Positions 1 through 8,499 of a DNA stretch of 27,382 nucleotides are shown piece after piece. The stretch comes from a virus: positions 1 to 27,382 of IMG/VR virus record IMGVR_UViG_3300027687_000060. The stretch is one strand, 5' to 3'. Position numbers and translations under genes: made by a program. Numbering within the stretch: position 1 is the first letter of the stretch; every line of letters starts with the position of its first letter. The notes under the pieces are model-generated. The model ran no database searches, had not been told where the DNA came from, and saw nothing but the letters and a program-made list of their open reading frames with translations.

Positions 1-37
1 CATCGCTAAGACGAAGTGGGAGGACGGCAATGTTTAA
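1..37 (+). CDS. 3' end of an upstream gene (partial)
   Basis: An open frame enters from the left edge (frame starting at base 2) and stops with TAA at 35-37, reading IAKTKWEDGNV. It overlaps the next start by 8 nt, which fits the tight packing of plus-strand genes elsewhere in the window. A second frame also stops in this stretch (TAA at 7-9), so which one is the real gene end is uncertain. No function can be given. Confidence 0.3.
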   Translation, partial: IAKTKWEDGNV

Positions 38-233
38 TATAACAATGCGGTTAGGGTTTGGCTTTGATATTGAGTCCAGTGATAGTACTTGTTACATTAT
101 AGAAAGTGAGAATGATGAAGGAGAGACAGAGGCATATGTCGCTGCCTTTGAGGGGTTGATGGTAACTATTCCCTTCTTTAAAATATTGTTTGGGACGTTC
201 CATGAGCTTGACCTAGATATGTTCGAGAATTAA
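30..233 (+). CDS. Small acidic hypothetical protein, last gene of the plus-strand unit
   Basis: A 67-residue protein with a good Shine-Dalgarno (GGGAGG at 18-23, 6 nt before ATG). The middle is acidic (ESENDEGETEA) and the second half is hydrophobic (VTIPFFKILFGTF), so the protein may be membrane-associated or have a buried core; no family is recognised. It ends 10 nt before a strong bidirectional terminator and faces the late operon. It is therefore the last gene of a plus-strand unit that, on a circular map, would be the far end of the early operon starting near 21987. That continuity is inference. Confidence 0.6.
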   Translation: MFNITMRLGFGFDIESSDSTCYIIESENDEGETEAYVAAFEGLMVTIPFFKILFGTFHELDLDMFEN

Positions 234-243
234 CAGGCAAAAT

Positions 244-277
244 AAAAGCCCCTATGTATCACTACATAGGGGCTTTT
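244..277. terminator. Bidirectional intrinsic terminator between convergent units
   Basis: A perfect 15-bp stem (244-258 with 263-277) with a 4-nt loop TCAC. The stem has a GC core (GCCCC/GGGGC) and is flanked by an A run on the left and a T run on the right, so it gives a hairpin followed by U residues on both strands. It lies between the plus-strand gene ending at 233 and the minus-strand late operon ending at 288. Confidence 0.9.
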
Positions 278-287
278 TAGTTGGTTT

Positions 288-2615
288 CTATCTTTCGTTA
301 ATGATTTGTTGTGATTGGTAATCTCTTAAACCGCCCACTGAACTTGTAGATTTTAAAATAGACTTACCAACATCGAGACCTTGTTTAATCAACGAAGGAG
401 CAACCTGCTCTTCATTAACAACGCCACCACTCAGCTGCTGTGGCATTAGCAACTTAACAAACTGTTCCCGAATATTAGGAGACATCTTAACGGACATAAC
501 TTCAGTTACTTCCTTTACCCTGTTCTTAGGCAGAAACTCAATAAAGTCAGCAAGTTTCTTAGGGTCTAACATTAACTCAGCCATCTTTAGGTCATATTCT
601 TTTTGTGACCCCTTTTGTAAAGTTCCTAAAATAGACTTAGTAACAGCAAGGCTTTGGTTAATTAGCGAAGGAAGAACCTGCGCTTCATTAGCAACACCCT
701 CACTTGTTTTACCATAAGAAGCCGCCAACTGTGCCCGTTCTGCTCTAGATACATCTGCCGATAAGCTCTTTAACACATTGATTTGTTTTGGTGTGGCAAA
801 GTCTTCTATCTTATTGTAGTTACGCTTTGTTACTTCCTTGATTGTTTTCGTAGCATTAGTAAAAGCATTAATAAACGTTCCCGCTTGTTGAGCACCACTT
901 GCGCTGTCAAAACCAAGTTTGTTTAGAAAAGCACGGCCTACCTTTATCTGATCTATTTGTTTAGAACGAGTAGCAAACTCATCAAGATAACGTTTCCATG
1001 TACCACTACCTGAAGCCTTCTCAATAGACGCATCAAATAATCCTCTCAACATTCTTGCGTCAGCAGCAGCCTCTTTACCTAGCGTCTTATTCTCGCCTAG
1101 AAATTTAACCATGTCCTCTTCAATTTGTTTACGAACATTGTAAAGGTCATCACTTTTAATGATACCCGTGTCAGGGTCAGTAAACTTAGCAAGTTTATCA
1201 CGCATTGAACTAATAGCAACTTGTAATATTGTATTAGATTGTGAGCCGGGTGTAGTGGCTAACCTATCAATATCAGTAAGGATGTTATCTACTTTTAATG
1301 GGTAGAAGCCTTCTTCTTTAAGTGTCTCCAGTTGGTTTTTCTTAACTTGGACATCCGCTGCACGTTGCTTTACAATATCACCAACTTCAGCAGCAGCCTT
1401 ACGGTTTTCTAGTGCGTTATTTGAATTAGTAATCCAACCCGGTTTACCTACCTCAAAACGCTTTTCGCCGTGTCTAGCTGCTCCTGTGAAGCGTGTACCT
1501 ACTACTTGAGCATCCAAAACAGCCTGATCTCCTTGTACAACGGCACGTTCTAAAGGCACAACCTCATTGCCATACCTATCAGCCTCACGCATTGCCGTCT
1601 CTCGCAACTCACCAGTAACTTTTGAACGCTCCGTCATTGCCGCTGGTATATCACTTTCTTTTCCAAAAGCGCCTTCTATCGCTTGCCTGTTAGCCTGTTG
1701 ATTCTGAAGGTCACGCTCTCTAGCTAATGCAGGATTAGAAAGTAACACCCTCTCTTGTTCCTTTATTAGTGGTATGCCTACAGGAGTGTCTGCAAGTGCC
1801 TCACCCGCTGACATCTGTCTACCTTCTATGTTAGGCGTAGTGTCCCGAAGAGCGCCCATAACCTGTGGCCTATCTTGTTCAGGAACTAAATCTCCCATGT
1901 ACTTCTGTAATGCTCTATTTTTAGCAGCTTGAGAATAAGGAAGTCTACTAACAAAAGCCACTAATTGTTTAAAGCCAGCAACACCAGCGGGGATTGCGCC
2001 ACCAAAAGCGCCTCCAATAGCAGCGCTGATAAGTTTATCCGCAGCGCCTTCATCGCCTTCCCTCTCAGTAGGTATCATTAAACCTTGACCAACACCAGTC
2101 GTAGCTCCCGTGACCGTTCTACCTAGTAGGTTAGCCCCTTGAGCCGCCATACCAGCTTTGTTGACTGGGCTTAAAATAGCACCACCAAATTGGATAGGGT
2201 CAAAGCCTGTACTACCAAGCATTGCCCTTGCATCATTAGTGGCCTTATTGTAAGCCTGTACATTTTGAGTAGCACCTTTTTTAACAGTATCTCCAAAAAG
2301 ACCTGTGTTAGCAAAAAGTTGGTTTAATCCCAGTGCGGGGTCAACAACAGCGCCTTTAAGAAAACGAGCAATAGGACTACCTGTTCCAAGCGTTGCATCA
2401 AATGTAGACGGTGACTGTTGTTCCCCTGTAGCCTCTTGTGGCTGTTGGGCCTTAACTGGTGTCTCCTTCTTCATTAAGTGGGTAACTATATCTGAAGAAC
2501 TTGCTCCCTTTTCAGTAGCTCCTTGAATGTTAAAGCCGTGTTTCTTAGCAAGGTGGGCAGCAATTGCTTCATCACTTGCTCCTGCTTCCTTTGCTTTTTG
2601 TATATCAAAAGCCAT
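288..2615 (-). CDS. Large virion protein, probable DNA-ejection (internal virion) protein
   Basis: At 775 residues this is the largest protein and the last gene of the late unit. It begins with two tandem helical repeats of about 25 residues (FDIQKAKEAGASDEAIAAHL and FNIQGATEKGASSSDIVTHL), a repeat type common at the front of large phage virion proteins. A Gly/Ala-rich hydrophobic stretch follows (roughly residues 140-220, e.g. AAIGGAFGGAIPAGVAGF), as expected of ejection proteins that insert in membranes. The rest is charged and helical. A motif of about 24 residues occurs twice near the C-terminus (about 637-660 and 728-751). No lytic-transglycosylase motif was recognised. Placement last after two other virion proteins resembles the T7 gp14-gp15-gp16 order. 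The role is inferred from position and composition, not homology. Confidence 0.7.
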   Translation of the reverse strand: MAFDIQKAKEAGASDEAIAAHLAKKHGFNIQGATEKGASSSDIVTHLMKKETPVKAQQPQEATGEQQSPSTFDATLGTGSPIARFLKGAVVDPALGLNQLFANTGLFGDTVKKGATQNVQAYNKATNDARAMLGSTGFDPIQFGGAILSPVNKAGMAAQGANLLGRTVTGATTGVGQGLMIPTEREGDEGAADKLISAAIGGAFGGAIPAGVAGFKQLVAFVSRLPYSQAAKNRALQKYMGDLVPEQDRPQVMGALRDTTPNIEGRQMSAGEALADTPVGIPLIKEQERVLLSNPALARERDLQNQQANRQAIEGAFGKESDIPAAMTERSKVTGELRETAMREADRYGNEVVPLERAVVQGDQAVLDAQVVGTRFTGAARHGEKRFEVGKPGWITNSNNALENRKAAAEVGDIVKQRAADVQVKKNQLETLKEEGFYPLKVDNILTDIDRLATTPGSQSNTILQVAISSMRDKLAKFTDPDTGIIKSDDLYNVRKQIEEDMVKFLGENKTLGKEAAADARMLRGLFDASIEKASGSGTWKRYLDEFATRSKQIDQIKVGRAFLNKLGFDSASGAQQAGTFINAFTNATKTIKEVTKRNYNKIEDFATPKQINVLKSLSADVSRAERAQLAASYGKTSEGVANEAQVLPSLINQSLAVTKSILGTLQKGSQKEYDLKMAELMLDPKKLADFIEFLPKNRVKEVTEVMSVKMSPNIREQFVKLLMPQQLSGGVVNEEQVAPSLIKQGLDVGKSILKSTSSVGGLRDYQSQQIINER
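363..706 (-). repeat. Duplicated motif of about 24 codons in the C-terminal coding part
   Basis: Two diverged direct copies, about 363-432 and 640-706, encode GVxNExQVxPSLIxQxLxVxKSIL. They are similar at both DNA and protein level and lie about 275 nt apart. This is an internal duplication in the large virion protein; the conserved helical motif may be a docking peptide (inference). Confidence 0.75.
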
Positions 2616-2626
2616 ATTACTACCCC

Positions 2627-4042
2627 TTATGGTGTGTCAAACGGAGTTAAATCTATTTCGGTTTTATAATTCCCGCCGTTCTTGTTAATCATCTCTATGT
2701 TTTTAGTTTTGATTGTTTGCTGCCATGTTTGTATCTCAGTAAGAGCTTGCTTAACACCTTTATTAGAATACGTTTCTAAGTTAGTGATAATAGAGTCAAA
2801 GGCACGTTTAGCATCCCCATCTGTTTGGACACCTGCCGCTGCTTGTAAAATTAAGTTAGCTTGCTTTACAAACTCACGTTGTATCTTAGCTGCTTTTAGT
2901 GTCTTCTCATCTGCATTACCTGTCTCAGCTTTAATGTATGATGCAAGGCGACCAGACCTGCTAAAATCTACTTTGTCATCTTCTATATCTTTAATATACT
3001 CTTTTAATGTTACATCACTAGAGTCAATTAAAGAAATGTTACCATAGAATTCGGCTGTAGCTGCACTTACTTTTTGATCTAACTTTAGCTGTACTTCTTC
3101 TCGTTTCTGGGCTAAGGCTTCTTCTGCTGCTCGTTGCGAGTCAAGACGGGCCACGTTATCCAGAATAACTTTAGGTGACCCATACTTATTAACAACTTTA
3201 GTTATTTCTGCATCAGTTGGATTATCTAATTTAGAAAGTTCATCTCTAAATGAAGCGTCTTTAACCACAACATTTACTTGGTTTTGTAACAATGCTAAGT
3301 TAGCAGGAGCACGAGATTGCTGCTCTGCTAGATTAGACTGAGCAGTGGCAATCCTTGTTTGAAGTTCTTTAACTTTGAGAGGTGCTAAATCTGTTCTTTC
3401 TAATAATGCTTGCTTATCCAAACTAAGCTGCATTTGCTTTTGATTAATTTCATACGGCAACAACGTCTTTGATCTACCTGTCTCAAAGATTGTTGAAGCA
3501 GTTTTTGCATTTAAGTCAGTTATTGAAGCAGTTTTATAATCAACAGCTAACTTAACCAAATTAATATTAGCATCTTGAGTTTTTTCAGCAACGTTAGCCC
3601 CTACTGTAGCTGTTCTAGCAGCAGCTTCGTTTGCCGCAATGTTAGACGATAACGTGCCTTCAGCTAATTGAGTTTCAGCCAATGTTAAGCGGTTAGTCAG
3701 GGCTTGTTGACTTAAAGTGTTAGCCTTATTCGCAGTTAACTCAGCTTCTTTAGTTAAACCTGCTTCTGAAAACCTCTTAGAAGCCCCCATAAGCCCTTCT
3801 GCGCTAGTTAAATCAACACCCTGCATTATGCCTTGCACTTGTTGTTGACGAGCCTCTTCTGGCAATTGCAGCCCTAACATGCCAGCACCAGTAGCACCAA
3901 TGTTAGCACCAGCGTTACTCATCTGCGACACCAGTTGACTTAACAACGGCTGCTGACCCATTTGAGCGCCCGACACCAATAGTGGCTGTAAACGTGCAGC
4001 CCTCATATTCTCTGGAGATTGATAATCAAATAAGCCAGCCAT
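2627..4042 (-). CDS. Coiled-coil virion protein, probable internal/ejection protein
   Basis: 471 residues, with strong Shine-Dalgarno AAGGAG ahead of ATG. The N-terminus (MAGLFDYQSPENMRAARLQP) is followed by a small Gly/Ala/Met segment (about 40-65). Then comes a long Ala/Gln/Lys/Glu-rich region (about 90-330) with almost no Pro or Gly, typical of extended helical or coiled-coil proteins. It lies between a Gly/Gln-rich protein and the 775-residue protein, 11 nt from the latter, so the three are probably co-translated. By position it corresponds to the middle ejection protein of T7-like phages (inference). No enzymatic motif is seen. Confidence 0.65.
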   Translation of the reverse strand: MAGLFDYQSPENMRAARLQPLLVSGAQMGQQPLLSQLVSQMSNAGANIGATGAGMLGLQLPEEARQQQVQGIMQGVDLTSAEGLMGASKRFSEAGLTKEAELTANKANTLSQQALTNRLTLAETQLAEGTLSSNIAANEAAARTATVGANVAEKTQDANINLVKLAVDYKTASITDLNAKTASTIFETGRSKTLLPYEINQKQMQLSLDKQALLERTDLAPLKVKELQTRIATAQSNLAEQQSRAPANLALLQNQVNVVVKDASFRDELSKLDNPTDAEITKVVNKYGSPKVILDNVARLDSQRAAEEALAQKREEVQLKLDQKVSAATAEFYGNISLIDSSDVTLKEYIKDIEDDKVDFSRSGRLASYIKAETGNADEKTLKAAKIQREFVKQANLILQAAAGVQTDGDAKRAFDSIITNLETYSNKGVKQALTEIQTWQQTIKTKNIEMINKNGGNYKTEIDLTPFDTP

Positions 4043-4067
4043 TAGTTAACTCCTTCTATATTATATT

Positions 4068-4967
4068 TCATCGTTTCTGCATCCCCAACCCATAAGGGCT
4101 GTTAGCTTGTGTAGCTTGTGTAGGTGCTGGTTGGTAAGGCTTAAATGCGTTACCTGCATTAGCAAACATACCTGCCATACCTAAGCCACCAGCCAAGTTA
4201 GCATTAGCAGCACCTTGACCACCGGCTAACAATGCTTGACCTTGATTAGCACCAGAGACAGCTTGACGACTTCCAATGTCAGCACCCATACTAAGTGGTG
4301 TCATAGCCAGTTGTTCTAAGCCTGTGGCTGTCTGTAACATACCCTGACCACGGCTGATGTTGCGGTCGATGTCAGCTTGTGCCATCTGCATAGATTGACC
4401 AGCTAAGTTCTGATCTGCCATGTTACGGGCTACTTGCTGTGAATATTGACCGGGGTTTAAGTAGCCACCACCCATACCTGCTGGGCCGCCTGCACCCATT
4501 GCCTGTGATGATAACCCAAGACCAATACGGCCCTGTTGCATCTGTTGGTTACGTAAGGCAATATCTTCTGCTTCACGCCCACCAGCCATTAAGCCTTGTT
4601 GTTGGTTATAGTAGTTCTGAGCGGCTGCATTGGGGTCAGTGGTAACCTGCCCTAAGAAGTCTGCTGAACCGCCATACATCTGGTCACGGAAAGCCTGAAG
4701 TACAGGGTCAATCTCATAACCTGCTTGATTCTTATTCGTATCAAAGTAGCCAGTGCCAAACCCTGATGTTATAGAATAAGGTTTAAACTCTGCCGCCGCC
4801 GCTGCTTGCCTACCAGCCGCTGCACTAGCTGCCGCTGCGTCTTGACCTGCGCCTCTTGCTTGACTTGCTCCATACACATTACCCGCCAATGAAGCCCAGT
4901 CTGAGGCATCAGTGTTGTCCAATGCCTTTTTACCATAATCTATTAAATTATCAAACCAACCAGCCAT
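4068..4967 (-). CDS. Gly/Ala/Gln-rich virion protein, probable small ejection protein
   Basis: 299 residues, starting MAGWFDNLIDYGKKALDN. An Ala-rich stretch (AAAASAAAGRQAAAAAEF, about 44-61) is followed by a Gly/Gln/Met-rich body (e.g. GGPAGMGGGYLNPGQ) and an alternating Gly-Ala hydrophobic tail (LAGGLGMAGMFANAGNAF) that could insert in a membrane. The composition is like T7 gp14-type internal proteins and many podovirus proteins encoded just after the tail nozzle. It lies 9 nt downstream of the small fibre-like gene. The function is inferred. Confidence 0.6.
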   Translation of the reverse strand: MAGWFDNLIDYGKKALDNTDASDWASLAGNVYGASQARGAGQDAAAASAAAGRQAAAAAEFKPYSITSGFGTGYFDTNKNQAGYEIDPVLQAFRDQMYGGSADFLGQVTTDPNAAAQNYYNQQQGLMAGGREAEDIALRNQQMQQGRIGLGLSSQAMGAGGPAGMGGGYLNPGQYSQQVARNMADQNLAGQSMQMAQADIDRNISRGQGMLQTATGLEQLAMTPLSMGADIGSRQAVSGANQGQALLAGGQGAANANLAGGLGMAGMFANAGNAFKPYQPAPTQATQANSPYGLGMQKR

Positions 4968-4976
4968 AATATTTCC

Positions 4977-5192
4977 TTAGTAAGTGCCACCATTGATAGA
5001 CGCGCCATCAATAGTAGGTATAGTAGCCGTACCAGTAAAGGTAGGTGAAGCTAGGTTAGCTTTGGTAGCCGACACGGTTTGCAGTGATGTAAACTCAGCA
5101 TCAATCTCTGCACCTTTAACAATCTTTCCTGCATTACCTGTAGGGAGTGAATCCTTAGCAGCGTAGTCAGTGAGTTTTGTATAGTTACTCAT
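4977..5192 (-). CDS. Short tail-fibre-like protein with C-terminal GGTY
   Basis: 71 residues. The N-terminal half (KLTDYAAKDSLPTGNAGKIV then KGAEIDAEFTSLQ) is a pattern I recognise from the start of many phage tail-fibre proteins. The second half reads SPTFTGTATIPTIDGAS, as in fibre repeats, and the protein ends INGGTY. The same ending (TIDGGTY) closes the long fibre gene at 12010. It follows the nozzle gene by a tight junction (stop at 5193, start at 5192). It could be a truncated fibre or a small adaptor or decoration protein; I cannot decide which. Confidence 0.6.
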   Translation of the reverse strand: MSNYTKLTDYAAKDSLPTGNAGKIVKGAEIDAEFTSLQTVSATKANLASPTFTGTATIPTIDGASINGGTY

Positions 5193-6758
5193 TTAGTTAA
5201 TCCTTCCTGTTTTAACAAATATATCTATTCTTTGCACACTTAGTTCCTTACCGTCAACATCGGCTTCAAAGCCTATCTGAATAACTTCTCCACTGCCTTG
5301 TGCTGGTGCGCTTATCTTGTCAATTAACACTCCGGCAACATACTCAGCAATGTTATACTCAGCAATTCCGTATTCAAATATCTCACCTGCGTTTATAACA
5401 AAAGGGTAAGAGAACGAACTACCAAAGTAATCGTAACCTGATTTGATAACAAAAGATTGACCGTTGCCACCAATAGCAATTACATTAATACGCTTTAGTA
5501 TCTTCTTAACTGTTACATCCCCCATATCAATAAAGTTGGAGAAGAATTTCATACGGTAGCTTGCGCCGTTGTCAGAGTAACCAGCATACACGCCGATACC
5601 GTTAGCCTTACCTAAGAACACATCACGGTCTCTGGTGCGTAAGAAGGCTGCAATCTTACTACCTTGCCAGTTTGTAACTCTTGATGAACCATCCTCCAGT
5701 GGAGACCGCATATCTAAACAGTAGATAGTCAGTGCAGATGGGAACGAGATGAGGTAGAAGGCGTTGTCCTCAGAATAGACACTACGTACCTTATCTAAGT
5801 TGCCAGCACTAGCAATCTCAGCGTTCATAATATCTAAGAAGTCATCCCTTACATTACGTGTCAAGTCACGCATTGGTAAAGACTTCTCTTGAATCAAGCG
5901 ACCTAGACTGCGGATACCAGTGTCAGACAAGAACAACAAGTCTCCGCCAGTACCCTGTAAACTATCACGAGCCACACAGCCAACACCAGTTATAATGTCT
6001 GCTAAAACAAAGTTACCTAAAGGGTTGTCTGCGCCACTGTAAATGACAATGTTACGTTCGCAGAATATAATTAAAAAGTTGTTATGAACAGCCAACGCCG
6101 TGATAACATCCACATTCTTAGGCAGTACAGATGCAATGTTCAATGTACCGCTAGACCCACCAGCAAAGGCAGGGAAAGTGCTGTCGGCTATATCTGTTGA
6201 CCAATACACTGTAGAGCCATCATGCACCCAGAAGCGTCCAAAGGCGGCTATTGCATCTCTAGGGTAACTAGTACCAAAGCTGGGAGTGTAAGGGCCACCG
6301 TGAGCCGTATGAGCGCTCTCTAGGTGTAATACAGGTGAGCCACTCTCTCTAGTAAAGATTAAGGGTGCTTGACTTTTCTGAACCAACAATGTGTGGTCAA
6401 AGATAGTAGCACTCTTCCAGTTGTTAGCCGATATAGTGTAACTACCCGGAGTTATGTCTGTTAGTGTTTTATCCGTCTCTTGTAACAATATCTTGTTGTT
6501 GCCGGATACTAAGATGTCCGTAGTGTTGTCAGCGTTAACATGCTCAAAGATACCCTCGACATACGTGCCGCCTAAAACAGATGAACCTGTCACGGTTTGC
6601 ATTGTCCAGCCTTTACGAGCACCTAATCTACCGTATTTGTCGATGGTGCAGTTATCAGCTACGAGGGCATAGTTGGCAGAAACGGTAACACTACTCTCTT
6701 GTGTATTCAGCCCGAAAAAGCCGGGAGCTACAATGGAGATAGGTGTTAGTTGTTTCAT
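5193..6758 (-). CDS. Tail nozzle / tail-tube protein (T7 gp12- or P22 gp10-like role)
   Basis: 521 residues, beta-rich throughout, with a characteristic N-terminus: FFGLNTQESSVTVSANYALV followed by ADNCTIDKYGRLGARKGW. This motif is typical of podovirus nozzle or stabilisation proteins, which form a beta-propeller closing the tail. Repeated blade-like strands follow (e.g. ILVSGNNKILLQE, FWVHDGSTVYWS, LLFLSDTGIRSLG). It overlaps the adaptor gene by 4 nt (ATGA), so translation is coupled. It is shorter than T7 gp12 (about 790 residues) and nearer P22 gp10 (about 470). The identification rests on the motif plus its position after the adaptor. Confidence 0.75.
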   Translation of the reverse strand: MKQLTPISIVAPGFFGLNTQESSVTVSANYALVADNCTIDKYGRLGARKGWTMQTVTGSSVLGGTYVEGIFEHVNADNTTDILVSGNNKILLQETDKTLTDITPGSYTISANNWKSATIFDHTLLVQKSQAPLIFTRESGSPVLHLESAHTAHGGPYTPSFGTSYPRDAIAAFGRFWVHDGSTVYWSTDIADSTFPAFAGGSSGTLNIASVLPKNVDVITALAVHNNFLIIFCERNIVIYSGADNPLGNFVLADIITGVGCVARDSLQGTGGDLLFLSDTGIRSLGRLIQEKSLPMRDLTRNVRDDFLDIMNAEIASAGNLDKVRSVYSEDNAFYLISFPSALTIYCLDMRSPLEDGSSRVTNWQGSKIAAFLRTRDRDVFLGKANGIGVYAGYSDNGASYRMKFFSNFIDMGDVTVKKILKRINVIAIGGNGQSFVIKSGYDYFGSSFSYPFVINAGEIFEYGIAEYNIAEYVAGVLIDKISAPAQGSGEVIQIGFEADVDGKELSVQRIDIFVKTGRIN

Positions 6759-7414
6759 ACAGGATACCAGATAGAATCTTCGGGATGTCGGGCAGCGTCC
6801 AGAGCAATCTCGTCAGCCATAGCGCTTTGAGCCATCTGATATGCATTAATACTTTGTTGCCCACCGTCTTCACCACGTTCTTCAATCGCCATTGCGACTG
6901 CTAACAATATGATGGGGCGAGTTGGAATAACTACCTTGTCTGTATCCGCTGAAAGCTCAGGGTTACGCTTAGTTACGTTAAAGCGAATCGTGTATACTTT
7001 GTCTGGAATAGGGAAGATGTCAACCTGTGAGTCACCGTTAGCATCCACACCGTTGTAGTTGTAATAGGTTGGTGCGCCTTTGGCTGGAGCATCTGGCAGA
7101 AACTGTTGATTAAACCAATGTGAGGTCTGGTAGCGCATCTCTAATTTAGATGTGTCGTTCCAAACATCAAGCGTCTTAAAACTATTCTCTGCGCCTACCA
7201 ATACATAGTTAAACGTGTTAGCCGCTGTGGTTAGAGTTAAAGTGTCACGCAGGGCGCTCCAATCGTATGAAGTCTCTATTTGTGATTTAGCCTCATTAAC
7301 ATAGTCACCTATGAGACGGGTGTAGGAGTTAATGTTACCAGTCCCTTGAACTGTAGTAGCCTCTCCTTCCCGTAAGCGCCGTAGCACCTTATTTACAATA
7401 TCTAAATAGGTCAT
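6755..7414 (-). CDS. Head-to-tail adaptor (T7 gp11-like / P22 gp4-like)
   Basis: 219 residues, starting MTYLDIVNKVLRRLRE, then a helix (YTRLIGDYVNEAKSQIETSYDWSAL, written here in part) and a beta-rich middle with the frequent adaptor pattern PTYYNYNG and VDIFPIPDKVYTIRFNVTKR. It ends in a helical region (LLAVAMAIEERGEDGG). This helix-beta-helix plan is that of phage adaptor proteins that sit under the portal and receive the nozzle. It is the first gene after a consensus promoter (about 14-nt leader with AAAGGA), and its stop overlaps the nozzle start. Confidence is good for the family, less for the exact analogue. Confidence 0.8.
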   Translation of the reverse strand: MTYLDIVNKVLRRLREGEATTVQGTGNINSYTRLIGDYVNEAKSQIETSYDWSALRDTLTLTTAANTFNYVLVGAENSFKTLDVWNDTSKLEMRYQTSHWFNQQFLPDAPAKGAPTYYNYNGVDANGDSQVDIFPIPDKVYTIRFNVTKRNPELSADTDKVVIPTRPIILLAVAMAIEERGEDGGQQSINAYQMAQSAMADEIALDAARHPEDSIWYPV

Positions 7415-7434
7415 TGTTTGTTTCCTTTGTTGCT

Positions 7435-7463
7435 ATTATACCACAACTTTGTTAATTTGTCAA
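7435..7463 (-). promoter_or_regulatory. Late promoter P3, consensus sigma70 with extended -10
   Basis: Read on the minus strand: TTGACA (7458-7463), a 17-nt spacer ending GTTGTGG, TATAAT (7435-7440). TGG directly before TATAAT gives an extended -10. Start expected near 7428, 14 nt before the adaptor ATG. Its downstream bases TATAATAGCAACA are identical to P2. Confidence 0.9.
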
Positions 7464-7466
7464 GCA

Positions 7467-7814
7467 TTATTCACCGCCAAAAGCGGCTGTAGGGGCTTCT
7501 CTATACAGATCAAATGAAGCCATAACATTCATTAACGAGGCAGCTTCTGTTAACACTTGTATGGAGTCACCGCTTTGCATAACCATACTGTCGCTAAACT
7601 GTACATAGTCGTTAGCGTTAAGTACATACTCAGTTATAATATAAATCTTGTGGTCTATGTCGTGAGCGTGTTGCCAGTATATGGAGACAGTTTTGTTATT
7701 CCCTTGGCGGTTACTAGCAAATAAGGTACTTACTTTAGCTTTATAACCTGCGGGGACTTTAAACAACTCTGTTAGCGTAGCGGGTTGGATTATCTTACCT
7801 ATTGTATGGAACAT
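7467..7814 (-). CDS. Small beta-sandwich structural protein
   Basis: 115 residues, mostly beta-type: TIGKIIQPATLTELFKVPAG, YKAKVSTLFASNRQ, KTVSIYWQH, IYIITEYVLNAND, GDSIQVL. Short proteins of this shape (a central pattern of P-A-G-Y then tissue of alternating hydrophobic residues ending in G-D-x-I-x-V) are common beside phage tail genes and are thought to be decoration or tail-associated subunits. The gene overlaps the upstream one by TAATG and is the last gene before promoter P3. No firm function. Confidence 0.6.
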   Translation of the reverse strand: MFHTIGKIIQPATLTELFKVPAGYKAKVSTLFASNRQGNNKTVSIYWQHAHDIDHKIYIITEYVLNANDYVQFSDSMVMQSGDSIQVLTEAASLMNVMASFDLYREAPTAAFGGE

Positions 7815-8488
7815 TAGTAAACACCTCCCATTTCGCCTAGACTCATACCGCCGGCACTAACACCCCCGTTAGGGCCGCTACTATCACCCATTGGCCCTAT
7901 TGGTGTGCCCATAGGAGGCGCGGACATATCGACTGGAGACGTAACTGCACCCATTGGTGTTGATGTTGTTTCTCCCATTTGAGGTGTACCGCTACTATCA
8001 CTGTGTGGGTCTAGTGCTGGATTAGTAAGCTGTTCAAAAAAGCTATGTGGGTTGTTAATAAAACTACTGGGGTCTTGGTAAGCAGCATAAGCAGACAAGG
8101 CCATTGATATTGGAGTAGGTACAGCATTTGTTAGTGCGTCAAAAACACTAAGCACATTATTTATTTGGTCTATATCAACAAAGGCATTAGGGTCTGTAGG
8201 AGTAGTTCCTATAGGGCTATCACCGCCACCATCGCCACCGCCACCACCAAGCATACCCGATGCAGTGGGAAGACCTAACAATTTGTATAATGTTTTCTCA
8301 TCTTCCACCCTTTTAGCAATACCAGCATCTATAGAATCTGGACGCTTAAAGCGGTTGTTATAGTAATCACTAGTTAACGCTTGGGTGTAGAAATTATCGG
8401 TAGGAGCTGAAGCCCCTGTAAGCATGTTGCCTTTGGGGTTTGGATTGCCTAACAACTCTTGAATATAGTCATCAAAGGGTGAGTTCAT
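7814..8488 (-). CDS. Low-complexity Gly/Pro/Ser/Met-rich protein
   Basis: 224 residues. The N-terminal third looks folded (MNSPFDDYIQELLGNPNPKG; YYNNRFKRPDSIDAGIAKRV). It is followed by a glycine linker (GGGGGDGGGDSP, about 82-93), a short hydrophobic segment (ALTNAVPTPISMALSAYAAY) and a disordered tail rich in Gly, Pro, Ser and Met (e.g. APPMGTPIGPMGDSSGPNGG). It lies between the membrane-protein cluster and the beta-sandwich gene. Probably a virion-associated or flexible structural protein. No family recognised. Confidence 0.6.
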   Translation of the reverse strand: MNSPFDDYIQELLGNPNPKGNMLTGASAPTDNFYTQALTSDYYNNRFKRPDSIDAGIAKRVEDEKTLYKLLGLPTASGMLGGGGGDGGGDSPIGTTPTDPNAFVDIDQINNVLSVFDALTNAVPTPISMALSAYAAYQDPSSFINNPHSFFEQLTNPALDPHSDSSGTPQMGETTSTPMGAVTSPVDMSAPPMGTPIGPMGDSSGPNGGVSAGGMSLGEMGGVY

Positions 8489-8499
8489 ATGTTATCCAG

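Noticed and set aside
2682-3047. Plus-strand open frame of 121 codons inside the coiled-coil virion gene
   Set aside because: Antisense to a well-supported gene with good ribosome site and coupling; composition reflects the mirrored helical codons and no ribosome site was seen.
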